A DNA stretch of 64,000 nucleotides from Morganella morganii (lineage in GTDB: Bacteria; Pseudomonadota; Gammaproteobacteria; Enterobacterales; Enterobacteriaceae), in NCBI RefSeq assembly GCF_019242955.1, contig NZ_CP066129.1:2046001-2110000 (forward strand), in the 5' to 3' direction. Shown one piece after another: positions 25,605 through 34,857 of the stretch. The notes under the pieces were generated by a model, which ran no database searches, was not told the origin of the DNA, and was given only the letters and a program-made list of their open reading frames with translations. The position numbers were made by a program, and so were the translations under genes. Each line of letters starts with the position of its first letter. Positions within the stretch are counted from its first letter, which is position 1.

Positions 25605-26435
25605 TCAGCGCTTACGGCGGAACAGCTGTAACAGCCCTTTCACGGTCACATCCAGCTGGCTGCCTTCCTCGTAGTTTGCGGGTACCACATAGTTTGCCCG
25701 CTCCTCCGCAATCAGCTTGCCGACTTTCTGTTGTGTCTCCGGATTGCCCCATTTCTTCTGGTCAAACACCGCCAGCGAGAAACCGCCCTGATAACGCACC
25801 ATTTTCATGGCCGGGATATCGGTATCACCATCACCGAAATAGATCATATGACGGAACTGTACTTCGCGCTCTTCCTGCTCGATAAACTGATTTACCGCAA
25901 CGTTATCCCAGGAGTTATGTATTCCTTTGTTTATCCGGAATAAAAACTGGGTTTTGGTGGTGTAATTGATGGCCTGCGCCGGCCATAACGCTGTTTTTCC
26001 GTCCGCGGAATAGTGATATTTGCAGGCAAAAATATCCCGGAATTCATGGCCGATAGCGGTGCCGCGGATCATGCCGTCCAGCCCGCTGGATAAAATATAG
26101 TGTTCCGGGTCCAGTCCCTGTTCATGCGCCCAGGCATTGATACGGCTGAACCATTCGGTAACGCCGGGAAACAGCGGAATGGTTTTGCCGTGTTTCTTCA
26201 GATTCTCAGCACTCAATTCAGATGACTGCCGGATATTGGCTTTCGCAGCCAGTAACCCCATATAGGACAGAATTTCGTCACCATCATCCGCTTTGGCAAA
26301 CCGCTTCACTTCCCGCCAGAATGCCTGAGTATCACTGATACCCAGCGCGGGCATCAGACCGTGCTCCGGACAATCACCTTCCGCCAGAGTGCCGTCAAAA
26401 TCATAAATCAGCGCACATTTAAGTTTTTTTGTCAT
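25605..26435 (-). CDS. HAD-superfamily hydrolase (probable phosphatase)
   Basis: The 276-aa cytoplasmic protein carries HAD motif I (IYDFDGTLAEGD, nucleophile Asp near residue 11), motif II (YILSSGLDG, near 114) and motif IV (YFGDGDTDIPAM, near 199). A helical cap lies between motifs I and II. The substrate is unknown. Its ATG overlaps the stop of the upstream exported amidohydrolase by 4 nt, so the two are co-translated although one product is exported and the other is not. Confidence 0.87.
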   Translation of the reverse strand: MTKKLKCALIYDFDGTLAEGDCPEHGLMPALGISDTQAFWREVKRFAKADDGDEILSYMGLLAAKANIRQSSELSAENLKKHGKTIPLFPGVTEWFSRINAWAHEQGLDPEHYILSSGLDGMIRGTAIGHEFRDIFACKYHYSADGKTALWPAQAINYTTKTQFLFRINKGIHNSWDNVAVNQFIEQEEREVQFRHMIYFGDGDTDIPAMKMVRYQGGFSLAVFDQKKWGNPETQQKVGKLIAEERANYVVPANYEEGSQLDVTVKGLLQLFRRKR

Positions 26436-27829
26436 TTCACCTCTTCCCCTGAAGCGCGCACAGTTTCACGGACTTTCTCCGCAAAACGCTGTGCATCCTG
26501 AATAATCTCATTTTCATTGACAGTCAGTAACTGCCGGTCTTCCATCAGGATCACGCCGTCGACAATGGTATGGCGGACATTGGCACCGTTTGCGCCGTAA
26601 ACCAGGGCGGCATACGGGCTGTATACCGGTACCATATTCGGGGCTTTGGTATCGACCACGATGATATCCGCCAGTTTTCCGGTTTCCAGTGATCCGATTT
26701 TATCATCCATATGGAGAGCCCTTGCTGATCCCATGGTCGCCATTTCAACCACGGTCAGCGGCGGCATGGCCGCCCGGTTTTGAGTTTCCAGTTTATGAAT
26801 TTTACCGACCAGGTTGAGTTCATTCATGGTCGTCAGTGTATTAGAGGACATCGGTCCGTCAGTGCCGAGACCGGTACGGATACCTTTTTCCAGCATCTGC
26901 GTGACCGGTGCCACGCCTTTGGCCGATTTGGTATTTGCACTGATATTGTGAGCCACCCCGACATCATATTTTTTCAGCAAATTCAGGTCATTATCATCCG
27001 CCATAATGACATGCGCTGCCAGCAGGCGCTTATTCAGCACGCCGATATCTGCCATATACTGCACCGGGCTTTTTCCGCCGGTGCGTTTGGCGATCTCTTC
27101 TTTTTCGCGATCAGTTTCTGCCAGATGGATCATCACCGGCACATTCAGCTCTTCGGACAACGCTGCGATTTTCTGTAAGTTTTCAGTGGTGTTGGTATAC
27201 GGGGCATGCGGGGCAAACGCCGGTGTGATACGCGGATGATCTTTATATTCTTTGATAAAGCGCACGGCATAGGCAATCCCTTCTTCCGGTGTCTGTGCAT
27301 CCGCGACAGGGAAATTAATAATTGTTTCACCCAGTACGGCGCGTAAACCCGCTTTATCCACGGTTTTGGCCACTTCATCCTCGAAATAATACATATCGGC
27401 GTAGGTAGTCACACCGCCTTTAATCATTTCGATATTGGCAAGATTGGCACCGGTGCGTACCATCTCACGGGACACCAGCTTGTTTTCCAGCGGGAAAATA
27501 TAGCGGTGCAGGCGATCCGGCACATCATCCCCGAGGGAACGGAAAACCGTCATGGAACCGTGAGTATGGGTATTTATCAGCCCCGGCATGACGATATCGC
27601 CGTTCACATCCAGCACTTTTTTTGCCTGATACTTCGTTGTCAGTTCCGGTCCGCCGACAGCCACAATTTTGCCGTCACTGACCACCACGGTGCCGTGCTC
27701 ATAAACCGTATTATCCGGATTCATGGTCAGCACAGTGCCGTCCGTTATCATTAAATCGGCCGGGCCGGCGGCATAAGCAGAACAGGCAGCAGCAAGCAGT
27801 GTGGCGGTAAACGTGCGGGACAGTGACAT
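26432..27829 (-). CDS. Exported amidohydrolase, TrzA/SsnA/MtaD-like (aminopurine or MTA/SAH deaminase family)
   Basis: The 465-aa protein starts with a cleavable signal peptide (MSLSRTFTATLLAAACSAYA). It then follows the cytosine/MTA deaminase-like amidohydrolase pattern: PGLINTHTHGSMT (metal HxH), PHAPYT, VMIHLAETDREKEE (His and Glu), LLAAHVIM (His) and GLGTDGPMSSN (metal Asp). It ends in LETGKLADIIVVD. Cytoplasmic relatives deaminate 5'-methylthioadenosine, S-adenosylhomocysteine or s-triazines. Periplasmic location is inferred from the signal peptide and is unusual. It shares a 4-nt overlap with a HAD phosphatase downstream. Confidence 0.87.
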   Translation of the reverse strand: MSLSRTFTATLLAAACSAYAAGPADLMITDGTVLTMNPDNTVYEHGTVVVSDGKIVAVGGPELTTKYQAKKVLDVNGDIVMPGLINTHTHGSMTVFRSLGDDVPDRLHRYIFPLENKLVSREMVRTGANLANIEMIKGGVTTYADMYYFEDEVAKTVDKAGLRAVLGETIINFPVADAQTPEEGIAYAVRFIKEYKDHPRITPAFAPHAPYTNTTENLQKIAALSEELNVPVMIHLAETDREKEEIAKRTGGKSPVQYMADIGVLNKRLLAAHVIMADDNDLNLLKKYDVGVAHNISANTKSAKGVAPVTQMLEKGIRTGLGTDGPMSSNTLTTMNELNLVGKIHKLETQNRAAMPPLTVVEMATMGSARALHMDDKIGSLETGKLADIIVVDTKAPNMVPVYSPYAALVYGANGANVRHTIVDGVILMEDRQLLTVNENEIIQDAQRFAEKVRETVRASGEEVK

Positions 27830-27969
27830 AGTAACCTCATAGCTGAACGGAAAGATCTACTATATCACCGGCATTAATCCACTACCAACCGGCGGATTTC
27901 ATTGAAATGCGGGCGGATAATCACTAGTATTGCAGGGTTTATAATTCCCTCCATGGATACCCCCTGTTT

Positions 27970-28431
27970 ATGCTGAATAACTATGTTCTGCGCAGTGTCC
28001 GCTATATGCTGGATCTGAGTGATGCAAAAATGGCCGAAATCACCGGACTTGCCGGATTAACTGTCACCAAAGCGCAGATGAGCGACTGGCTGAAAAAAGA
28101 AGACGATGCGGATTATCAGATTTGTGATGATAACGTGACCGGCCATTTTCTTAACGGACTGATTATTTTCCGCCGCGGCAAAGATGAAAGCCGCCCGGCA
28201 CCGGCGGTGGATGCCCGCCTGACCAATAATATTATCCTGAAAAAAATGCGCGTTGCATTTGAACTGAAGGATACGGATATGGAAGATATTTTCCGGCGTG
28301 CCGACTTCCGGGTCTCAAAACCGGAAATCAGCGCCCTGTTCCGTAACCCGGATCATAAAAATTACCGCGACTGCGGTGATCAGCTGCTGCGTTATTTCCT
28401 GAAAGGATTAACATCCCGCCTGCGCGGCTGA
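27970..28431 (+). CDS. yehS: DUF1456 family protein YehS
   Basis: The 153-aa protein contains two tandem DUF1456 helical repeats. Each starts with a NN(Y/I)(V/I)L(R/K) segment (residues 3-8 and 80-85) and ends in a DxxTGHFLNGL or CGDQLLRYFLKGL block. FRVSKPEISALFRNPDHKNYRDCGDQ matches E. coli YehS closely. Function is unknown. A hairpin terminator follows. Confidence 0.92.
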   Translation: MLNNYVLRSVRYMLDLSDAKMAEITGLAGLTVTKAQMSDWLKKEDDADYQICDDNVTGHFLNGLIIFRRGKDESRPAPAVDARLTNNIILKKMRVAFELKDTDMEDIFRRADFRVSKPEISALFRNPDHKNYRDCGDQLLRYFLKGLTSRLRG

Positions 28432-28441
28432 TGACCCGTGA

Positions 28442-28468
28442 ATAAATGCGGAGTTTCTCCGCATTTAT
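28442..28468. terminator. Bidirectional terminator between yehS and the rhomboid gene
   Basis: ATAAATGCGGAG at 28442-28453 and CTCCGCATTTAT at 28457-28468 form a perfect 12-bp stem with a TTT loop. The right arm overlaps the rhomboid stop codon. Confidence 0.8.
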
Positions 28469-29070
28469 GTCCGTGCGGCTGTCTGTTTCCGTTTACGGTA
28501 TTGCAGCCAGCCGAATAAAACACCTGCCACCGCGCCGCTCAGATGGGATTCAACAGAGACAAACTGCTGTCCCGGAAACAGTCCGCTGATCATGCCCCCG
28601 TAATAAATCAGCACCACAATACCGATAATAATATCCAGCGGTTTACGGCGGAAAATTCCCTGATAAATCAGCAGCGCCCACAACCCGAAGATCCAGCCGC
28701 TCGCACCCACATGCACCGCCGTCCGGCCGAATAACCAGACCAGCAACCCGCCGACGATAATAATAAACAGAGATGCCTTAATATAATGTTTCACCGACGG
28801 GATCATCAGTAACACACTGAGGATAACCAGCGGCGGCAGATTGCTGAACAAATGCCCCCAGCTGCTGTGAATAAAGGGTGCGAAGAAAATACCGAACAGC
28901 CCGTTGACGGTACGCGGTTCAATGCCCAGCGCGGTTAAGCCGCCACCGGTCAGGGTAGTCAGCAACTGTACGGCGATTAAAAACAGCACGAAATACAGTC
29001 CGTTCCTCAGATAGATTTTGATACCGCTTTGTGCGGTCTGTTCTGTGTTATTCAATGTATTGTTTGTCAT
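28465..29070 (-). CDS. Rhomboid-family intramembrane serine protease
   Basis: The 201-aa integral membrane protein has six hydrophobic segments. The rhomboid signatures are present: FIHSSWGHLFSNLPPL, the catalytic Ser in HVGASGWIFGLWALL (near residue 121) and the catalytic His in ESHLSGAVAGVLFG (near 178). Rhomboids cut helical segments of membrane substrates in the bilayer. It is not clearly GlpG: it lacks that protein's N-terminal domain. It is probably monocistronic. Confidence 0.88.
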   Translation of the reverse strand: MTNNTLNNTEQTAQSGIKIYLRNGLYFVLFLIAVQLLTTLTGGGLTALGIEPRTVNGLFGIFFAPFIHSSWGHLFSNLPPLVILSVLLMIPSVKHYIKASLFIIIVGGLLVWLFGRTAVHVGASGWIFGLWALLIYQGIFRRKPLDIIIGIVVLIYYGGMISGLFPGQQFVSVESHLSGAVAGVLFGWLQYRKRKQTAART

Positions 29071-29155
29071 TTCCCGATCCGTTGGGTGATGGAATCCGCC
29101 CCACTATAGCGAAATTTCCCGCCGCTTCCATCCTGAATTTTTAAATGCAAATGAA

Positions 29156-29174
29156 AATAATTACCATCATTATT
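29156..29174. promoter_or_regulatory. Probable Fur box upstream of the siderophore receptor
   Basis: AATAATTACCATCATTATT matches the 19-bp Fur consensus GATAATGATAATCATTATC at 14 positions. It lies 17-35 nt before the proposed receptor start, so Fur binding would block transcription or initiation. Confidence 0.6.
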
Positions 29175-29190
29175 GACTGAGGGTCGGTCG

Positions 29191-31386
29191 ATGTATATGC
29201 TTCAGCTGTTCCGATCAACTGAGAAAATCTCTATGCGCCGATTACTGAGTTCTTACCCTGTTGTTATTCAATCTGTTATTACGTCTGTTTTCTCTGTCTC
29301 ATTTCTGTCTGTTCCGGTTGTTTATGCTGAAGCGGAAGACGTTGTCTATGTCACGGCGGCGGATGATGAACATTATGAACCGCGCGGTTATGGTGCTCTC
29401 CGTCAGTCTGCGGCCACAAAAGGCTCTGCCTTACTGGCTGAAACACCGCAGTTTGTATCAGTGATCCGCCGTGATCAGCTTGATACCCTGCCGGGTGAAT
29501 CCCTCAGTAAAGCGCTGCGCTACAGCGCCGGGGTGACCAGTGAAAAATTCGGGGGTTTCGGTAACAGTATTGATTTTTCCAAAATGCGCGGCTTTGACGC
29601 GGATTATTATCTCGACGGCCTGCGGGTTGCGGGTAACAGCGGGATTTGGGGCGCTCAGGTGGATTCCTGGCTGCTCGAAAGTGTTGAGGCCGTTCACGGC
29701 CCCTCATCTGCGTTGTATGGTCAGGGCGGTGCCGGCGGCGTGATCAATATGCAATCCCGGCTGCCGCAGGCGGAGGAATCTCATCAGATTCAGTTTCAGA
29801 GCGGCAATTATGATAACAATGCACTGCGGTTTGACAGCACCGGTGCACTGAATGAGGAAGAAACCTGGCTTTACCGGATGACCGGTTCAGCGGCCTCTTC
29901 CGGTTCACAGATTGAAAATACAAAACAGTCCCGCTATCTGATAGCCCCCTCAGTCACCTGGCGTCCTCTGAATAACCTGAACTGGACAGTGGCCGGTGTC
30001 TATCAGCATGATCCTTATACCGGTTACTACAACACCCTTCCTGCCGCCGCACTCGGTCTGCAGCCTAATTCGTATGGCTCTTTGGACAGACACCGTAACT
30101 ACAGTAATCCGGATCATGAAAAATCGGGGCGCACACAGCAATCCGTCACGTCACTGGTTAACTGGCAGGTTTCAGATTCGCTGACGCTGAAACAAAATCT
30201 CCGTTATGCCGATGTGAAATCCCGTGTCCGCCGTGATTTTACCCGCGGATTTGTGCAGGATAACCGCCTGCTGACGGCGGTGTATCAGGATTCCCCGTCC
30301 CGCGCCCGGACCCTGGCGGCGGATAATCAGCTGATTTACAAAGCTGTCACCGGCCCTGTATCTCATGAAATTCTGACCGGTTTTGATCTTCAGACCGGAA
30401 AACTCGACAAAGACTGGTCAGGCTCTCAAACGGTGACATTTGATCCTTACAGTGCTGACTACCGCCCGCAGTTTACGCCGCAGATGACATCATCCACGTC
30501 CACCGGACAAACTTACCGGCGCTACGGCGTTTATGTGCAGGATCATTTACGCTGGCAGCAATGGAGCCTGATTTTAAGCGGCCGTTATGATGATTCCTCA
30601 CTGAAAACCACAAATCGCCTCAGCGGGACAACAGAAAAAAGTGATACCTCGGCTTACAGTCACCGCGCGGGGCTGACTTACACTTTCGACAGTGGTTTCT
30701 CTCCCTGGATAAGCATCTCCGACAGCTTTGACCCGGTATTGGGAACCGATGCGGACGGCAATCCATTTGTGCCGACAGAATCTGACCAGACAGAAGCCGG
30801 GATAAAATACCTCAGTGATAACGGCGATATCATGGCAAGTCTCGCGGTGTATGAACTGACCCAAAAAAATGTCACCACTCATAACCCGAAAAACCCGGAT
30901 TACTATAATCAGACCGGCAAAGTCCGCTCACGCGGTCTTGAATTCGAAAGCCGTATGGCCGTGACACCGTCACTTAATATTATGCTCGGTTATGCCTTTA
31001 CCGATAATGTGATCACCGAATCGGATGACAGCTCCGTACTGAACAAACGCCCTGTTCAGGTCCCGCGTCACAGCGGTTCACTCTGGGCGGATTACCGTTT
31101 TCACGGCCGCTATCTTGACGGTGCGCTGATCGGCGCCGGTGTCCGCTATCTCGGTGCGACTCAGGGGGATAACACCAACAGCTTTACCGTACCGGCCGTC
31201 TGGCTGGGTGATCTCAGCCTGCGCTACCAGATGGATGCGCTGACACCGCAGCTGAGCGGAATGGAGCTGGGTGTGACCATCAGCAATATCACCAATACGT
31301 CTTATGTGGCGGGCTGCACCAGTTCAACCTATTGCAGTATCGGTAATGACCGCACGGTTGTTGCCACTCTCAATTATTTCTTCTGA
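29191..31386 (+). CDS. TonB-dependent siderophore receptor (FhuA-like family)
   Basis: The outer-membrane receptor is about 731 aa. After an extended signal region ending near VVYAEAED come a TonB-box-like segment (EDVVYVTAA) and a plug (ETPQFVSVIRRDQLDTLPGESLSKALRYSAGV, then VEAVHGPSSALYGQGGAGGVINM). The barrel ends in NDRTVVATLNYFF. Two Cys near the C terminus (GCTSSTYCSIG) resemble the last extracellular loop of FhuA. The ATG at 29191 has GAGGG at the right distance; ATGs at 29197 and 29233 are alternatives. A Fur box lies just upstream. A binding protein follows, but no ABC permease or ATPase. Confidence 0.88.
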   Translation: MYMLQLFRSTEKISMRRLLSSYPVVIQSVITSVFSVSFLSVPVVYAEAEDVVYVTAADDEHYEPRGYGALRQSAATKGSALLAETPQFVSVIRRDQLDTLPGESLSKALRYSAGVTSEKFGGFGNSIDFSKMRGFDADYYLDGLRVAGNSGIWGAQVDSWLLESVEAVHGPSSALYGQGGAGGVINMQSRLPQAEESHQIQFQSGNYDNNALRFDSTGALNEEETWLYRMTGSAASSGSQIENTKQSRYLIAPSVTWRPLNNLNWTVAGVYQHDPYTGYYNTLPAAALGLQPNSYGSLDRHRNYSNPDHEKSGRTQQSVTSLVNWQVSDSLTLKQNLRYADVKSRVRRDFTRGFVQDNRLLTAVYQDSPSRARTLAADNQLIYKAVTGPVSHEILTGFDLQTGKLDKDWSGSQTVTFDPYSADYRPQFTPQMTSSTSTGQTYRRYGVYVQDHLRWQQWSLILSGRYDDSSLKTTNRLSGTTEKSDTSAYSHRAGLTYTFDSGFSPWISISDSFDPVLGTDADGNPFVPTESDQTEAGIKYLSDNGDIMASLAVYELTQKNVTTHNPKNPDYYNQTGKVRSRGLEFESRMAVTPSLNIMLGYAFTDNVITESDDSSVLNKRPVQVPRHSGSLWADYRFHGRYLDGALIGAGVRYLGATQGDNTNSFTVPAVWLGDLSLRYQMDALTPQLSGMELGVTISNITNTSYVAGCTSSTYCSIGNDRTVVATLNYFF

Positions 31387-31399
31387 GGCCGGAGATACT

Positions 31400-32557
31400 A
31401 TGGATCAGCTGAAACGATGTCTGCTGAAACACGGCCTGGTATTTTCTGCCCTGGCGGCACTGCCGGGCGGATTATCCGCCGCGCCGGGAAAAACAGAACA
31501 ACAGGTTATTACCGATATCCGCGGTCGCCGGATCGACTGCTCTGTTGTACCGCAGCGGATCTATGTGGCGGATGCCTCTCTGATGTTTCTTTATGCCTCA
31601 CTGGCAGGAAAACAACTGACGGAAAAATTGGCGGCCATTCCTGCTGCATTCCGCCATGCGGACGAACTGAGTTATCAGCAATACTGCCGGGCATTTCCGG
31701 CACTTGCTGCCCTGCCGCATCTTTCTCCTCTGGCCGGGGCACAGGCAAACAGTGAAACCATTGTTGATCTGCATCCTGACATTATTTTTGTCACTACCGG
31801 CACATTTTCCGCAATGGAAACAGGCGGGATCACGGCACTCCTGGAACGTGCCGGTATACAGATTGCTGTGCTGGATATGAGCATCAGCCCGCTGAAAAAC
31901 ACACCACGCAGTATCGCCATTATGGGCGGGATCCTTGGCGTTCCGGACAGAGCTGCTGAGATAATCGCCTTTATTCACTCACACCTTTCCGTCGTAACCT
32001 CCCGTCTGGCCGCAGCACCTTACCGGCCGGTACCGGTTTTACTGGAGCGCGCGGCCGGATTCAGCGCGGAATGCTGTTATGCCTACGGCAACGGCAATCT
32101 GGCTGAATTTCTGACCTGTGCGGGCGGGAAGAATATCGGTGCTGAATATATTCACGGTACCTACGGGACGCTCAACCAGGAAACTATCATTCATACCCGC
32201 CCGGAAAAGGTGATTGTCACCGGCGGACAATGGCAGAGCTATAACCCCGGCGGTGACTGGGTGGGACTTGGCCCCGGGGCTGATCTTGCTGTGGCGGAAA
32301 AACAGCTTGCGATCCTGATGCAGCGCCCTGCTTTCAAAACCCTGGACGCAGTACAACAGCGGGAATGTTATGCCATCTGGCACGCTTTCTACGACAGCCC
32401 TTTCGGCTTTATTGCAGTACTGAAATTCGCAACCTGGCTGCATCCGGTATTGTTTGCAGATATTGATGCTGATGCGGTATTCCGCGCCTTTTACCGGCAG
32501 TTTCTGCCGGTGCCGTGGCAGCCGGGTTACTGGGTATCACTGCACCCTGAATCATAA
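31400..32557 (+). CDS. Periplasmic binding protein, iron-chelate ABC type, without adjacent permease
   Basis: The 385-aa protein has a signal sequence (MDQLKRCLLKHGLVFSALAALPGGLSA) and a class III binding-protein layout: DIRGRRIDCSVVPQRIYVADASLMF, SETIVDLHPDIIFVTTGTFSAMETGG and a C-terminal lobe with GNLAEFLTCAGGKNIGAEY and IIHTRPEKVIVTGG. It starts 13 nt after the TonB receptor stop, with GGAGA upstream. The genes that follow encode a SUMF1-like protein, so the inner-membrane transporter must be elsewhere or is not used. Confidence 0.82.
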   Translation: MDQLKRCLLKHGLVFSALAALPGGLSAAPGKTEQQVITDIRGRRIDCSVVPQRIYVADASLMFLYASLAGKQLTEKLAAIPAAFRHADELSYQQYCRAFPALAALPHLSPLAGAQANSETIVDLHPDIIFVTTGTFSAMETGGITALLERAGIQIAVLDMSISPLKNTPRSIAIMGGILGVPDRAAEIIAFIHSHLSVVTSRLAAAPYRPVPVLLERAAGFSAECCYAYGNGNLAEFLTCAGGKNIGAEYIHGTYGTLNQETIIHTRPEKVIVTGGQWQSYNPGGDWVGLGPGADLAVAEKQLAILMQRPAFKTLDAVQQRECYAIWHAFYDSPFGFIAVLKFATWLHPVLFADIDADAVFRAFYRQFLPVPWQPGYWVSLHPES

Positions 32558-32574
32558 CGATAAGGATAATATTG

Positions 32575-33678
32575 ATGACAATGATTTTTTCACCCGATGC
32601 ACTGCGGGCCAAAACAGAGAAAGAGAGTCAGGGGCGGCGGACAGTCATTTATTCCGCCAAAGGCCAGCCGAATTTTATGTATCAGATTTACCGCGATGAC
32701 CTTTCGGCTCCGCATCCGGCATTTTGTGTGAACGGACAGATAATTGATGCCTTTTTCTACGCCTGCTACCCGGGCAGCCTGCATGACGGCGAGCTTATCA
32801 GTCAGCCCGGAAAAGCACCGGCCTGCCATCTGAATTTGCCGGAATTCCGCCTGCTGGCACAGCAAACCGGACCGGGATTTCATCTCAGCAGTAATGCGGA
32901 ATGGGCAGCACTGATGCATTGTATTGATCAGCAGAATGTTATTCCGGACGGTAATACCGATTATGGCCGCAGTCTGCGTCACCCGGAACAACGTGCGGTA
33001 CGGATTGACGGTAAACCCGCCGGTGATCTCAGCGGAGAAGCTAATACACTGACCGGTTCTCCTCATCCGGACTGGTATCATAATCAGCAACTGACCGGGA
33101 TCAGCGACCTTTGCGGAAACCTGTGGGAATGGCAGACCGGCGTCCGCCTGATGGCAGGCGAAATTCAGCTTGTGCGGGATAATGATATCAGCGTATTACC
33201 GGCAGATGCGCCGCTGTTATGGCAGTCAGTGAATATGCAGAGCGGACAATATTGTGAGCCGGGAATTCACGGAACAGCAAAATATGATTCGCCGTCCGCC
33301 TGTCTGACCGGTAACGGCGGCACATCACTGCTGTCCGGCAATATTACCTGTTATAACGGCGATCCCGGAGATAACAGCTACCCGCCGGGATTGCTCGACG
33401 GCCCGTTTTTCAGCATGGAAACTACGGATAATCTGCCCGCGCCGCATCTGCTGCAACTGAACGGGCTCGCCCCATACGAAGAAAGGCCGCGAAGTGATCA
33501 AATCTATCTGCGTAATTACGGAGAGCGGGCACTTATGCGCGGCGGTGCCTGGTATTCGCAGGAATTTGCCGGTATCAGTGCATTTTGTCTCAGCCACACC
33601 GCACTGCACCGCAGTGCCACGGTCGGCGGGCGCACCGCATGGATAGCACCAGGCTTAATTCAGCTTAACGAAAAATAA
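32575..33678 (+). CDS. SUMF1/EgtB/PvdO-like (formylglycine-generating-enzyme fold) protein
   Basis: The 367-aa protein lacks an evident signal peptide. Its layout is that of the C-type-lectin-like SUMF1 fold: FHLSSNAEWAALMHCI (about 103-118), GISDLCGNLWEWQTGVRL (about 177-194) and LMRGGAWYSQEFAGISAFCLSHTAL near the C terminus. This family includes formylglycine-generating enzyme, EgtB and PvdO of pyoverdine maturation, and many structural variants. The catalytic pair cannot be assigned with confidence. AAGGA fits the ATG at 32575. It is the third gene of a TonB receptor-binding protein unit, so a role in maturing or recognising a metallophore or peptide is possible but inferred. Confidence 0.72.
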   Translation: MTMIFSPDALRAKTEKESQGRRTVIYSAKGQPNFMYQIYRDDLSAPHPAFCVNGQIIDAFFYACYPGSLHDGELISQPGKAPACHLNLPEFRLLAQQTGPGFHLSSNAEWAALMHCIDQQNVIPDGNTDYGRSLRHPEQRAVRIDGKPAGDLSGEANTLTGSPHPDWYHNQQLTGISDLCGNLWEWQTGVRLMAGEIQLVRDNDISVLPADAPLLWQSVNMQSGQYCEPGIHGTAKYDSPSACLTGNGGTSLLSGNITCYNGDPGDNSYPPGLLDGPFFSMETTDNLPAPHLLQLNGLAPYEERPRSDQIYLRNYGERALMRGGAWYSQEFAGISAFCLSHTALHRSATVGGRTAWIAPGLIQLNEK

Positions 33679-33759
33679 CGGCTTAACGCGGGTTTAAGGA
33701 AAGTCAGACTATTTAGTTTATTTTATCGGGCAACTCTCCGGGACGGAAATTGTACCACG

Positions 33760-34857
33760 ATGAAAAACTGTATTCTGATAGTCACCACACTCTTGCTCTC
33801 TTCTGTATCGCTTGCCTGCCGGGCTGATGAAATACGGATCAGTGTGACTCATCCGCAACTGATACGCTCTGCCCCGGTGATCACACTGCCGGGGCGGTTT
33901 GTGGCTAAAAATGAAATCGCCATCGGCTCACCGCTGCAACAACAGGCGGTGACGGCTGTATTTGCGGAGGAAGGCCAGCGGGTGGAGAAAAATCAACTGC
34001 TGGCAACGCTGGAATCACCATTACAAAGTGCATCTGTCCGCCAGCTACAGGCGGAAACAGAAAAAGCCGCAGCTTACATCCGGCAGCAAGGCGTGCTGGC
34101 AGAGCAATCTCAGCGCGATCTGAGCCGGATGACCAAACTGGCACACAGTGGTGTGATTTCTGCCAGCGAATTTGAGAAAGCCAAATCAGATACCAAAGCA
34201 CTGCGGGCACAGGTTGATGCCGGACAGGCTGAGCTGCGTCAGTTGCAGGCGCAACTGGCACGGGAAAAAAGTCAGGAAGATAAATCAAAAATCTATGCGC
34301 CGGCGGCCGGTATCATCAGTGAACGCCATGCGGTACAGGGCATGCTGTCTGATAACAGCCTGCTGTTTAAGATGATCGAAAACGGAGAGATAGAATTTGA
34401 GGCCACGGCAGGTGCCGATGAACTGGCGCAAATGCAGGAAACCGTACCTGTCACACTGAAAACGGCGAATAACCGGCAACTGAGCGGCACTGTCCGGTTT
34501 ATTTCACCGGTACTCTCCTCATTAACACAATCCGGCCGTGTGCGCGTTACGGTTGCGGACGGAGAATCACTCACTGCTCTGCGCCAGGGACAAACCGGTG
34601 TGCTGACATACACCGCCGCATCCCGTGAATACCAAAGTCTTCCTTACAGTGCGGTGCGCACCGGTAAAACCGGTGAGCGCTCGGTGTTTATCGTGAAAAA
34701 AAATAAAGTGATGCAGTTGCCGGTGCAGACCGGCGTCATTAATAACGGACAGATTGCTATTCTCAGCCCGCTTCCGCCGGATGCGGATGTGGTGGTTAAT
34801 GCGCAGGCATTTCTGACAGATAATGATACCGTTACACCGGTGAAGGCTGCAAAATGA
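33760..34857 (+). CDS. RND efflux periplasmic adaptor (membrane fusion protein)
   Basis: The 365-aa protein begins with a signal peptide, followed by a beta-barrel/lipoyl half-motif (GRFVAKNEIAIGSPLQQQAVTAVFAEEGQRVEKNQLLATLES). A long coiled-coil hairpin spans roughly residues 88-172, then comes the second lipoyl half (IYAPAAGIISERHAVQGML). It bridges the RND pump to an outer-membrane channel, which is not encoded here. Its stop overlaps the pump start by ATGA. Confidence 0.9.
   Translation: MKNCILIVTTLLLSSVSLACRADEIRISVTHPQLIRSAPVITLPGRFVAKNEIAIGSPLQQQAVTAVFAEEGQRVEKNQLLATLESPLQSASVRQLQAETEKAAAYIRQQGVLAEQSQRDLSRMTKLAHSGVISASEFEKAKSDTKALRAQVDAGQAELRQLQAQLAREKSQEDKSKIYAPAAGIISERHAVQGMLSDNSLLFKMIENGEIEFEATAGADELAQMQETVPVTLKTANNRQLSGTVRFISPVLSSLTQSGRVRVTVADGESLTALRQGQTGVLTYTAASREYQSLPYSAVRTGKTGERSVFIVKKNKVMQLPVQTGVINNGQIAILSPLPPDADVVVNAQAFLTDNDTVTPVKAAK

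Noticed and set aside
32575-33678. SUMF1-like protein as a variable protein of a diversity-generating retroelement
   Set aside because: The fold matches, but there is no reverse transcriptase or template repeat in the window.
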